This document shows positions 1-12,535 of a stretch of 64,000 bases of DNA, in pieces (positions within the stretch are counted from its first letter, which is position 1; each line of letters begins with the position of its first letter). A program made the position numbers and the translations under genes. This stretch comes from Chaenocephalus aceratus (lineage: Eukaryota > Chordata > Actinopteri > Perciformes > Channichthyidae), in NCBI GenBank assembly GCA_023974075.1, contig CM043785.1, positions 19,069,169 to 19,133,168 on the forward strand, given 5' to 3'. Below the pieces are notes generated by a model that worked only from the letters and a program-made list of their open reading frames with translations, ran no database searches and was not told the origin of the DNA.

Positions 1-973
1 TTTAAAAGTGAAAGACTCCATAGTGCGACTCTAATATTTTTTAATACAAGTTTTTCATGATAGCAAATAGCCCTTTGGTATTGGCAGTGGCAGATTAGAA
101 GCAATGATAGCAGGATGAAAACGATGGGAGCCCATTTGCAAATCACCAGGCTTTCATCGCCATAAATAACATTTCGACGTTGAATACTTGGTGAAGTTAA
201 CCCGCTCCGGACCTGAGGCGCTGGTTAGACTTGGCTCTGATGTCCTCTGCAGTCCATGGCATCACAGCAGCTCTTATCTCCCAGCTGCTCCAAACACACC
301 ACTGCACGCCCACTTAGCGTCTCTGTGAAAACATACGTACTGTACACAGCAGAGTTTGTTAAATTCATCAAGGATTCATGTTGATGGAAACTCCTTTCAG
401 GGATGCACCAATATGGTTTGTGGTGTTTCGAACATTTTTCAAAGATGTTACTACCATTGCAAAACAGGTGATGTTTTTTCAGATAACCTCTTGACAGTTT
501 GGTATGTAAAGAATTGAGAACAAAAAACACAGATATCTGGATAAATAATCGAGGAATCGGCAATTTACTTGATTTACACACTTTTTATGACTACAGGGAT
601 GAGCAGCCGTTGGTGGGTACAGGCGGCAATGCAGAAAGATACAAGACTTCAGGAATCCAGCCAAAGCGAGGGTTTGATAGAGAGTGGAAACAATAAAAGG
701 CGTGCAATTCTTGGACTTTCAGTTTTTGGTGTAAATCATAAAAGGACATCTGACATGGATAATGGTGTAACGATGTTCAACCCAGCCCTCCAGCATAACT
801 CCAATTTAGTTTATTACTTTAACAGTTGATCTGTTTAATATATTGGCCATTGTGTCCATTTATATAATTGTAATGAATTATGCAACCCTTTGACACTTCT
901 GTTTTTGTTGAGATACAAATTGATAAAGAAAAAGTCAAAAACCAAACCTTTACTGACTCCTCTTTCTCTGTTT

Positions 974-1019
974 ACACACACACACACACACACGCACACA
1001 CGCACACGCACACGCACAC
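974..1019. repeat. CA microsatellite with CGCA interruptions
   Basis: A run of alternating CA of about 46 bases, with the second half interrupted by CG steps (CACG units). It is a simple sequence repeat; apparent reading frames across it are repeat artefacts. Confidence 0.9.
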
Positions 1020-1610
1020 TAATATTGCTGAGAAATTACCCCCGCTGAGTTATTATCGAAGTGGGTGTTTCCCTGATAAATAAAAGCTGGCATTTCTGCG
1101 ACTCATCACTGCAGACAGCATCCAGAGGAGGAGTTTGTGTTTATGTATGTAATGCATTTGGTTTGTTTTACAGCCACATTGGATATGATTTGTTGGCCTC
1201 TGTCTGTAGTTTGTCACGATCTGAGAAAGAGCTCTGGTCTTGTTGAAGGCTGTGTATCTTTCGTTTCATGGCCGTCTGTGTGCCACAGTTTAGTGGTGGA
1301 GTTTGTTTTTTCTGGTTCTAGGCCACATGATGTGTCGTCTTGTAATTATTAGATGATTCCCAGTGAAATGCAGTTGGTGTGTATGTGACGTATTGACCAC
1401 AATACAAAAACATGTATGCAAATGTAAAATTGTAAAAACTCATTGAATTAATCCCACATGGAACACACATACATACATATAGGAACATCACAGTTGAAGA
1501 CACACTTACTCACACATTCGCTTTCAGCTCTGGTGGCCTGTGGGGCCTTTGTAGTGCGGAGGGGCCACAAACGACAGCTTTGTGTTCTGGGAGGCTGGGA
1601 AAGTTGGACC

Positions 1611-1755
<145 letters not shown>

Positions 1756-3844
1756 CTTTGGCAGTGTCAGAGCCTGTGCACAGTTCTGCTCAGCTCAATA
1801 GGCTGATTCATTAGAGCCTCCTCATGACACTAAGGGAGAAAATGGACTTGTGGTAAAGGGAGGACGGGGAGACAGAGTGTTGCAGCTCAGATCTCTGCGG
1901 CTGGAGTCTGACATGCCCTGACAGTGTTCAGGTCAGCCTTAAAGGGAAAATCCACCCTAAAATACCTCAGTGTTGTTCAGCCTTCATTCCCTGGTTTTCT
2001 TTCCCTCTCATGTTTGAGGAGTCTCTGTCAAGGTCTTTGTAGGCAGAAGCACTGGTATTATCAGGGTTATATAAATACATTGGTATTGTGCGTTGCTTCT
2101 TTCCTTGACCTTACTATTTTGGGTTGCACTTCACTTTGTAATGGAAAACACTGTCTACCAATGTCTTGTATAAGATCATGCTAGTGCATTGCTAGTGCAG
2201 CATTTACTCCAGTTCTTCTTTGTACCTCTGCACTCCATGTGTTAAGATATTTATCATTTTAGTTAACCGTCGTGGCTTGCAATTTCCTTCACAAATTTGA
2301 GGTAACATGCGGGTGTGTTTTTAATAATACAAATAATCATTTTGGGGGTTAGGGTTAGTATTCCCTTAAGCGTTCGACATGCAATTATTTATGGTCAAAG
2401 ACAATTGGAGGGATAACTCATCAAGTTCTTTATTGGCCCAAGTGCTAAATAGAAAACTTCACACAACCCCATCTTAATTTTGGTCCAGCTCTTGGGTATG
2501 TTATAAAGAATGTAATTGCTAGGATCAATACCACTGACATAAAAGGGCACCATTAAAATAGCATTCTGCTTTATTTTATAAGCTGCACATTCAAAAACCA
2601 TCTAAATGTAAAGCCAACATTACGCATCATTATTCAAAAACAGATTTACTCTCCTCCGTCATTCTGATAATGGATAAAGCCCTGTCCAAAACCTTTTTCT
2701 TTCCAATAGCTCATCCTGAATTAATTTAATTTGCTCTGCAGGAGAGGTTTTTATTTAATTTTACAAAGAAGGTATTTTTTGTATCTGATATCATCACTGG
2801 ATCTGGCAGCTGGCAGTGGAAATGTGCTGTGGAGTGGAGTGGGTGTTGGAAGTAACGATGCTTGGCAGAGAGCTGTGTGTTTGTCTGGATCTTTCCCTAG
2901 CTGTCTCCACTGGAGTCAGGCAGCACTTACAGCCTCGACAAGCCTCACAGCCCAAACCCCTCCCCCCTTTTAGTTCTGTGTGAGATTGTATGTCTTAACT
3001 GCTCCCGCTGGACCACGCTGGGAGATACGTTTGAATTTTCACATTTTTACGGCCTGACTTTCATCTTTTTGCTCAACCTGACATCATTATTGCACCAAAT
3101 TTTTCCTTGCAAATGAGTACATGGGCTAGTTGTTCAAATGATGTAAAGTCAATTTTAGACAACATTCTTCCATCGCTATTTAAGAATTGGATTACCTTTT
3201 AAATTGGAGACAAGTTGCGAGCATGTTCTGATCACAAGGTGAAGTTTAAGTCCCCGTTGCTCTGTGTATTTTTACCATAATGAGCACCTCCTGACCTTGT
3301 GTCAGACATGGACTCATTAGTTGAAACGCCATGTTTACCTTTGTCACATGGTGTTACAGTCAACATGGGGAATTAAAGAGAACCCCCATAGGCCAAGAGT
3401 GTCCACACCCCTCGCTATGAGCGGAGGTCGCCTCAGGACTCAGGTTGACCGAGTTCTGTGAACTAACAAGGAATAATAAATTGGGGGGCCATTTTTTGTC
3501 ACATTTAGTTATGATAAAGTATGGCATATACTCATGAATTATGCATTCAATTTCATATCGTGTCAACATGCATAGAGCTAGGATATAGGAAACATGATAG
3601 GCTCCTCAAGGAGTTCAATAAACAAAATGTACACTTCCTAAACTTGCCCAGGTTGGTTGATAAAGACTTACTGTTATTATTAAGTTGGACACACAATACT
3701 CTTCAGCTGCCACAATTTAACTGTATTATCTGGACAGTTTGAAAACATATGGCTCATGTTTCTAAACCAAAAGGTAACTTTAATATGAGCCCTCTAGCAT
3801 CAACTTTTCTCTACCTTACATACGTATCCAATGCTGGAAGCAGG

Positions 3845-3990
3845 CCAATAGGCCGCTGCAGGTGAATCCCAGCACCTCCTCTGGGTTTTCAGGGGATTTC
3901 CGCATGCGTCAGCAGTTCTGTTGCTTCACTCTCCTTGTGTGTTTGCAGGCAGTATAAAAAGGGCTTGTTCTCAGTGCGTGCACAGAGTTG
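3845..3990 (+). promoter_or_regulatory. Candidate TATA promoter, + strand
   Basis: A canonical TATA box (TATAAAAA at 3953-3960) lies about 105 bases downstream of a CCAAT box (3845-3849). It is followed by pyrimidine/CA steps that could serve as an initiator 20-30 bases on. No coding exon follows within 1 kb, because a hAT element starts at 4196, so any transcript would have to be noncoding or spliced. This rests on motif spacing alone and could be chance. Confidence 0.25.
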
Positions 3991-4195
3991 GATTATTGGC
4001 AGTAAAACTATGACTTTATTTTAAGCACATTTTGTTCCCTTTTCTGAAGAAAACATTCTGACAAGTAGAAAAAATACTTCTTATTGTTGTATTCTAGTTG
4101 ATGCAATTCTGTGGATATTGTTTTCCCTGCCACTGCTGGCTATGTACTTATTTAGTTTTTGATGATTTATAATGTAACGGTCTAATGGTATGCAC

Positions 4196-5256
4196 TAGGG
4201 CTGAACGATATACCGTGTCATGGCGATAACCGCGATATGCGCATGCACGATATTCACACCGCAGGGACGTGCGGTTTTATTCATATTTTTTTTAAATGCT
4301 AACGCACTTTAGCACAGAATTCAAAATAAAGATACCCTTATTACTTATCGAAACTGCACATACATATTCGATTAAAGCTGAGACTCCACAGATTATTTAA
4401 GTATAGTATCTAAGCGTAGACAGGGAAAGCAAAACACAGACATCACAACACGTACCTTTACGGAGCGTTTACGGGAGATCGTCTCACCGTAGCTGTCAAT
4501 CTGATCAAAAGAGGTGTTCAATGGCATTAAAACGAGAAAAAACGCGGCTGAATCGGTTGATCTATAGGTTATAATGTATCTGTGGCTTTGAAGCAATTGT
4601 TTATAATCCATAATTCCATTTTTATGTAAAAATCGGAGCACAAAAGTTAGCTGCTAATGGTAGCCACCACTCTGGTGGATGCAGCTTCCGGTTTTGGCTA
4701 CGCGTCACTCTCACTCCTTATTTGGTAATGTGTGTGTGTGTGTTAGACTGCCGCATAGCCAAGACCGGAAGCAGCAGCCACTCTGGTGGCTACCATTAGC
4801 AGCTAACTTTTGCTCTGCGATTTTTACATACAAATTGAATTATGGATTATAAATGAAATAATTTTTTTATACAGAGACGTTAAAACCTATAGATTAACCG
4901 ATTCAGCCACGTTTTTTCTCGTTTTAATGCCATTGAACACGTCTTTTGATCAGATTGACAGCTACGGTGAGACGATCTCCCCTAGAAGCTCCGTAAAGGT
5001 ACGTGTTGTGATGTCTGTGTTTGCTTCCCCTGTCGCGAGTCCGGATCACTCAGTGATGATACTATATATACCTACATAATCTGTGGAACCTCAGCTTTAA
5101 TCGGATATCTTGTATGTGCAGCTACAAACAGTGTTGTGAAAAAAAAAGTAAAGTACCCGCCGGGACCTTGGGCTTAACAAGTTAAAAAAAAAAAACGCAA
5201 TATCGCAGGGGAACAAAAAACGCAATGTCAGTTTTTTTCAATATCGTGCAGCCCTA
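4196..5256. mobile_element. Nonautonomous hAT element, foldback type
   Basis: The element is bounded by terminal inverted repeats (TAGGGCTGAACGATAT at the left, its near complement ATATCGTGCAGCCCTA at the right). It is flanked by a perfect 8-bp target duplication, GTATGCAC, at 4188-4195 and 5257-5264, which is diagnostic of hAT insertion. The interior is itself a long inverted repeat: about 4351-4715 pairs with about 4745-5123 around a short spacer holding a small GT run. No transposase is encoded. The two short mirror-image frames (4393-4641 minus, 4810-5079 plus) share a stretch because they lie in the paired arms; they are not evidence of a gene. Confidence 0.9.
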
Positions 5257-5264
5257 GTATGCAC

Positions 5265-7060
5265 AGATCATATATGCACACATAACATCACCAACAGAAT
5301 AGATGTACAGCTTCATCCTGACGTTAGAGCTCATCCTGCTGTGCCTGAGCTGTATAATCACCTACCTAGAAGTGCCTATTAATGTACAGTGTGCTTTTGC
5401 AAAGTGCAATGCTCCACTCCATCTTCGTCCTGAAAGTTACAACTAGCACATAAATAATCTGGATGTTCTTCCCTTTTTAACCAATGGTGACTGCCGGGCC
5501 CCCACGCATTTCACTCAAATATGTGCTAATGTTAGACCAAGCACCCAGCAGGAGGCCAGGGTGAGGTTATTCTGGGACAGGTATGCACTGTCTGAGAGCT
5601 GAAGGGGACATTGTGAGGGTGGATGTCGTGCTGGTCCTTCAATGTGCTGTAGTAAATGCATGTGTAAAGTGTTCTTATGTGCAGCATTTACTACAGTGGC
5701 ACACTAAGACCTATGGTGCTTTCACATGCGCCTGAGATGATCACATGTTGATATTCGTTATTCAGACTTGGGTGTATTCATGATCTTTAAGTTGTTTCTT
5801 TGGAAACAGCATGGGTGCTACAGTTATATAAAATCAACAGTTTAAATGATTTGATGAGCCAAGGGGGTCTGGAACATTTTTTTTCTATAATTACAACGCC
5901 ACATGAATGCGGCACAAACTGAAACTTAATTTGTGATCTGCTCCCTGATTCATACATTGCCTCAACATTTTAATGGTTTCTTCCTTGGCTACACACTTTA
6001 AATATGTTTTATAAAACTGGGCCTGTAGCTTTTTCTGTAATCCTGCTGACAGTCAGACAACGGACAATAAACAAACACACCAATCTGTAAGCATAACCTC
6101 CTTGGAAAATAAGGACAACATTTATGTGGTTGTATGACATTTGTGCCCATGCACGTTTACGTTTTTCTGACAACATGAGATTTGAGCTGTCAGCTAATCA
6201 TTCAGGACTACACTGAGGATGCTGTGTATTCCAGTGCAGCTTCAACACACCACGACAAAATAGTTTCCAGTGAGGGAGTTTCACTGCTTTCAGCTGTGGC
6301 GAAAGATTGATAAAACCTCACATACCGCACAGGGAATCCCTGCCACTAAGAGACTGACAGCTAGGTATACAGTAGCCTGTCTAGAGTGTGTTTCCCCATA
6401 ATCCCCCTCTCTCCGCTTAAATAATTGATTCTGATTTGATTTAGTTTCATCTGGCTCACTTGCTTCTTGTGCCCTCTGTATTTTTGCTTCCTATAATTAT
6501 TTTTGCCTAGTTTCTGTGATAGTCAGCAGTAAAGCAGAGCTTTACCCGCTGAATGGAAGGGTTTTCGAGGAAGCAGCAATTAAAAATTCCTTTGAGATTT
6601 GTTTGTTTCTCCGGCTGACCATAAATGACACACAGTAGCAGCCATTTATTTACATGAGATGTCCCTTGCCTATTTAAATGAAACTAAACAGAGTTCTGTG
6701 AAATCTAAGACGTCCTGAAAAATAATTTTCCTCAATTTTAATCTTATCATAATGTCACTCATGAAATTATATTCAGTAACGCCTGTTTACAGAATTGGCT
6801 TTGTTTTTTCTGCTTAATCCAGAAGAGTTAGAAATGTGAGGTTGCCTTCTCAGTTGAATTTAGTTCTCAGTTGGTCAGTGTGAAGGCAGAGCGAGAGCCT
6901 TTCACATGTCATTCCCCTCTTTTTATATCACCCGTTAACAAATTGTCCTAACCAAAACAATGTGACAACACTAAAACATCAATTACCTGTCCTCTGAAGG
7001 GAATATAGTCTCCACAACGTCCACTAAGAAGTAGTTAGCTTGTAGAGTGAAGCTGGAGAC
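5265..7060. other. Noncoding stretch
   Basis: No supported gene. The only structured element noticed is a 13-bp perfect hairpin at 5647-5696. The rest shows no splice-flanked frames and no repeat boundaries that I could define. Confidence 0.55.
5647..5696. other. Short hairpin, 13-bp perfect stem
   Basis: Bases 5647-5659 (CTGTAGTAAATGC) are the exact reverse complement of 5684-5696, leaving a 24-base loop. The stem is shorter than a typical pre-miRNA stem and extension beyond it is mostly mismatched. I do not recognise a miRNA. A related 16-mer without the partner arm occurs at 2197-2212. Confidence 0.4.
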
Positions 7061-7070
7061 AGTGGCCCGT

Positions 7071-7149
7071 TAGCTTAGCATAAAGATTGGAAACAGCTAG
7101 GCCTTTAGTGCCTGACCTTTTTGAGCCTTTCCCTCTTTATGCTAAGCTA
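7071..7149. repeat. Short interspersed repeat with 15-bp inverted ends
   Basis: TAGCTTAGCATAAAG at 7071-7085 is the exact reverse complement of 7135-7149. The phrase about a thing 'in the gcttagcataaag' context is a common dispersed fish sequence in my recollection. It looks like a small MITE or its internal fragment; no clear target duplication was found. Confidence 0.45.
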
Positions 7150-7789
7150 AGATAACAACCTGCAGGCCCCTTCGGAAAAAGAACATGAAAGTTGTGTAAA
7201 CATTTTAGCTTTACCCTCCACAAGATAGGGAATACGCATATGTACCAAAAGGTCAAACTATTACAATTGAAGTACGCACAATATTCAGCAGCTTGATGTT
7301 TTTTTACACAAATTCCCCAATTTATAAATGCAAGCAAGTACCTTTCTTTGTTTAGGTCAAATTTGTCTCCCAACTTTTTTGTGAGGAGGTGCAATTCTTC
7401 ACATGAGGCGGTTGTTAAGATGCTATCAGGGGGAGAGCTTGATGTCTTTTTGGAGGAATAATGGGTAGGGAGGGACCCTTTAAGTGGAGGGAAAGTAGGG
7501 TCTCTTGTCAAACTTTGCTGAAAGAAGCTGTGGCATTTTTCATTTTGTTTCGCAAAGAAGAATTAGATATCAAAGTTTGATTTCAGAGAAAATGTGGGAT
7601 TTAGATAAAAGAGTTGAGTAGACAATATCAAATAATAGAGACTGAGTCAATAAATCCAACAAGTGCTTTAATTCTGAACATCTTTGAAGATCTTCTCCAC
7701 AAAAGATCAGTGGGGAAAAGACCCCGTCATCTCACTCCTGTGTGAGTGAATTTAAAGCAGCTTTGACCCCCCCCTTCTTCTCCCCTCTT

Positions 7790-8148
7790 CTAACCCCCAC
7801 CCATCATCACCCACAGCCTCTCTCTGCGTGCCGGTTACTAGTCCTCCGCAGCCTGTGCAGCAGATAAGTTGTGTTTTTATCAGTGTAGCTCTGCACACAA
7901 CCAGATAAAGCAGAGCGGGAAAGGAAGAGCACTGAGGGGGAGAAACGAGAGAGAAACTGTAGGAGGAGCGTGAAGGGAAGAGGGCAGCGGGCGCAACAGT
8001 TTTACACTGCATACAGCTACAATAGGAGAGGCGTGTTAGTGAGGGAGAGAGAGCAGTACTAGCAGAGGACTCGCTGCAGTGCAGGTGGATCTGAACTACA
8101 GAGGAAGCTTTGGAGGCGGCTGTTTGATTCCAATTGGCTGTCCAGCAG
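7790..8148 (+). promoter_or_regulatory. Candidate promoter and noncoding first exon
   Basis: This purine-rich, relatively GC-rich island in AT-rich surroundings holds two GATA-type sites (AGATAAG at 7862-7868 and a second near 7912). It is followed by a GA-rich leader-like stretch and a CCAAT box (8130-8134). Possible 5' splice donors are CAG|GTGGAT after 8084 and CAG|GTTCGT after 8148. It could be a 5' noncoding exon of add3, whose coding exon is 36 kb downstream, as long 5' noncoding introns are known for mammalian ADD3. Without transcript data this is inference. Confidence 0.28.
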
Positions 8149-9524
8149 GTTCGTAGTGCAGTCTTTTCTTCTTTACTATGTTATCTGATCGTTGGGTGGT
8201 GGTGTGCCTCTGTGTGTGTTCAGTGACTGATATAATGGATGCTGTGTTCTCCACAGTCCAGTCGGCTAAAACAGCACAAATCTGAGATGAACTCATACAT
8301 TAATCTTAGTTTTCTTGGTGTCTCATTTCAGTCCACATGGTAAAACTTCTAAGCCGGGACGTGAACATTCTGCTTTGGTTGCTTCATGCTAAATGGAATA
8401 GCAGAAGGGCCTCTTCCCTCCTTTCAGATTGCTTTTACTCTAGAGAAGAATAGAGCCGGGAGCTGTGAATGGGTCCGGGATGGCTTTCTGTGTGCAGAAG
8501 AGAGGTGCCGCCCTCTCAAGTGTCAGCATGCTTAGTGGGTTGATGGCGGGGGGGAGGTTCATGTGCTAGTAGTTTATAGAGGGGGCTGGGTTTTATGCAT
8601 TTTGGCCATAAGAGATTGCCTATACTTAGTCCTTCTAGTTTATAAAAGTTTATTATTTCTCATGTTTCCCGTGGCTCCTCTCCTGCTCCCCCTGAGGGAG
8701 AGGAGGAGTAATACAGTCAAGTGCTTTAGTCGTTCTTTTCAGAGGTGTCTGTTTACCATTGATAAGGAGCTGCTCGTTTCTATTTCTGTCTCTAGTTTTT
8801 CTGGATGTTCCTATGAAAGGCCCTCTTTCATGGTTCAATAACGAACTGAGTGATGGTCAAATCTGCCGTTGCGTTGCTCTCTGCGATCTGTTTGTCGGCC
8901 CTGAATCTCTTGCTTACAGTCGCTTGGCATCGTTTGGTTTTTACATCACCTGAGGTGTTTGGCATGATCAAATATTTGCATTCCCTAAATCAATATCATT
9001 TCTTTCTTTTGTTTCTTAAACCTCTACAGAAGAAGTTGCATAACTACTTTGCACCACTGCAGCTCAATCTTCTCTGAGTTTAACATTCAGTTTTGCCATA
9101 ATCATGCGTGTTTTATCTGTCTGTCTACAGTGTTACATATTAAAGCGAAGTAGGACTTTTAGAAGCCAAATGGAATCATGTTTGTGCTGCTATTGTTTTT
9201 AAAGTAAGGTAAAATCTTAACCTACATTAAATATTTTGCTATACGAAAGTCTAGTTCACTTATGGTAAGCATCTAACAAAGCTTCAAAATGTCACTGTCC
9301 ATGTAGATCTACCACTCACAAGTGTGTATATTTGCGCACGTCTTCCTGCCCGTCATCTCACCGTTCCTCCTGACAAGCCCAGCAGAAGTCATTTCCCAGC
9401 TGCTGGCCTATCAATTCTGACATGCTGTCGAGTCTCAGTGCTGAAGTGATGAAGTCTGAAGGATTCACATCAGTGACACAGACACTTGCGTCATGATGCA
9501 GCCTTTTGAGAGCAGCAACCCCCT

Positions 9525-9568
9525 AACACACACACACACAAACACGAACACACTCGTACACAAACACA

Positions 9569-9623
<55 letters not shown>
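9525..9623. repeat. CA microsatellite
   Basis: About 100 bases of CA repeat. The first 40 bases are interrupted (ACAAACACGAACACACTCG type units) and the remainder is nearly pure CA. Confidence 0.93.
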
Positions 9624-9628
<5 letters not shown>

Positions 9629-10632
9629 TCCTGTTATCTTCACCAAGGGACACAATACTTTTAAACCCTCATAACAGGGTAGTATAATGTTAAAAGAATG
9701 TGGAACATTGTGTATGAAACATTACTTTTTTGTTTGTATTTGCTTTAGTTTGTTTAAATCTATGTTGGATGTTGTTCTTGCTGAAAATAAGATCAGTAAA
9801 ATGTTTAATAATGCTAGAAATGCCCCAAATATCTTTTGGGTTTGCTTTTCAGTGTTTTACTCCGACTATTTGTTCTGCTTTGAGATTCAAGTCCGACTTT
9901 AGAGGAGGCGTCTACTCTGCGTACACATCCTGCTTCCATAGCATTCGCTGCCATGACGATGGCCTCGGCCCTCTGACGAATCCTGAATCGACAAATCAAA
10001 TATTTGTCCAGAGCTCTTTACCATAGAAGTAATAAAAGAGGACCTTTGGAGCAGGCTTTGTTTGGTCTTCATCTTTTGGCCGTTCTCTGAGGTTCACATA
10101 TCGTTTCAGGAATGACTTTGTGTGCCAGGGTCCTTGATCAAAAATATTGCTGCCTCAGGCCGAATTATCTGCAGTCCTGCTTGCCTTGATTTCCTCTTGC
10201 ATTCATCTGAATTCTGAAAAACCACATGGCTGCCCTCAGTTCATGGTTTTAAAGATATATCTTTATGTTAAATTGAGACGGATTTCTCTGTGTTACATGT
10301 GAGTTATTGTTTATTCAACCTTGGACATGTAGTTTGTTAACATTTTTAAAGCAGCCAAAAGATCTAGCATTTCCCCCATGCTGAGGCAGAGGAGGTGAAG
10401 TATTGTCCCGGTGTCTCAATCAACCTCGTGACCCAAGCAGAGCTCCAGTTCCTCTCCTTATGTTTCCACTTACTGAGGGATGATAGACCTGGTGTGTGTG
10501 TGTTTTGCGTGTGTGTCAGTGAAGGAGTGTTTTTTCTTACAAAGAGACAGGAAAAGGGGTTTCTCACGGTTCAAAAAGTGGGTGTTACTCTTCTTTTTAA
10601 CTTGTGTTGTAAATCATTGGTTTATGTATTTT

Positions 10633-10872
<240 letters not shown>

Positions 10873-12535
10873 AATAGCTTGGCTCGCTTGCTAGTGATTA
10901 TGTCATACAGCATGGGTTCCAGCTGTCCGAGTCAGCTGCATTTCATTTTGCTTTCAAAAACCGCAATTTGTGGTGTGTAAACTTCATAAATGTTCTCCTT
11001 TTTAAAAAAAAATCCGTACTTAATTGTATGTATGACAGTGTCCGCTCAACAAACTCTTTGGAGCATCACCTGTTGGCTTGCTGCATGAAAGAATCCTTGC
11101 TGGCTGATGAAAGCCCTGAATGTGTTTGATGATTGTGATTTGGGTCTGATTAAACACTGAAGTCTCTAAGTTAAACCAAATGTATTTGGGCTGGGTCCCA
11201 CTGAGGGGCTTGGATTTGAGCTTTGACAAAGGACTGCACACACTTCAGCTTTCATGCAGGTGCAAACGCAGGGGGCCCCAACTCTTTGCAGAAGTTAAGC
11301 ATGGACCAGTAATGCTGAAATTATTATTTTATTTCTTACAGTCAGGGTCATCTTCATAAGCAACTGGGTCTGATACACTTGAGATTCCCATGGAAAACTG
11401 ATCTTCAATTTCCTTCAAGCTTAAATGAATATCTAGTGTCTTGTTGACATAGGCTGATTGACTCACTGTTGTCCTCTCCTCGACGCTTAAACATCATACT
11501 TAATCAAATGCTCGTAAATGTAGTATCATTTATTAGGATGTCTGAGAGGGCAATGAGAGTGAAACTCACGTTATTCATTGTATGTTCCTCTGGATGATAA
11601 TATTAGTTAAATGGATAAAGGTCAAAAGAAATGTTTGGCACTCTTATTGCCCAGCAGTGGTTTGACCCTTCGACCGGGCTAATGGTCGGCCTTGACCGCA
11701 GTGAGTTGATGCTTGTAGGGTGAAACCAATAACACTTGAACTTCTCCCAACACTTTTTTTTAGGCAGCTCTGGCCAGGTCAGGGTTCATGGGAAAGCTTT
11801 GTCAACATGACTTTTAACAAGCAGCAGGACTTGCAGAGATGTTTCTCTCATGACCTGTAACTTAACTTGTATATCTCACAGTTTTTGTCGAAGAACAATC
11901 TTTACGCACCGTTAGACTTACAGACTTAATAATTAGTAGATTCCAACCCAATAAATATCACTAAAAGGCATGCTCAACATTAGTTCAGTTTCTAAATGAG
12001 CAACATGAGTAAAAGTTTCCACCAGATGAATATTATGCAATGTTCACCAAAACCACCAGATGATTCAGGCCTGGGGACGTGATGCAGCCGGACATTACTC
12101 CCCCGCAGCTATGATCAACCTTTACTTTCCATCATACTTCATTTCATTTTGGGCTCATGACATTCAGTTATCTCTATCTGCAAATGTTTCTCCAGTACTG
12201 CGTGCACTCACTCACTGTTGTATTTCAACTTTGACCTGAGATGTCTGATGATCATTTGTATCCGCAGAGCTTGCATGTTGTCTGCATCTGATAAGTAAAG
12301 ATTCTACTCAATCTCCCTTTTGTCAAGAACAGATCCCTTCCCTGTCTTGGCAATGATAACAGCAGACAAGTGCTGAGTCACAGGGACGATCATGTGTCTT
12401 CTACCAGATCAGCTGTTCCTAGGAAGGAATTTCAGGCTCTTTTGTGTGCATAAAACTGGCATCAGCCTTTTTAGCATTAGTTAGTATTGCTGATGCAAGC
12501 TAAGATATCACTGGGCATCCTGTGGTATATTTTAA

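Noticed and set aside
4393..5079. Two similar 82- and 89-codon frames on opposite strands that looked like paralogous small genes
   Set aside because: They lie in the paired arms of the foldback hAT element. Their similarity follows from the inverted repeat and they carry no known domain.
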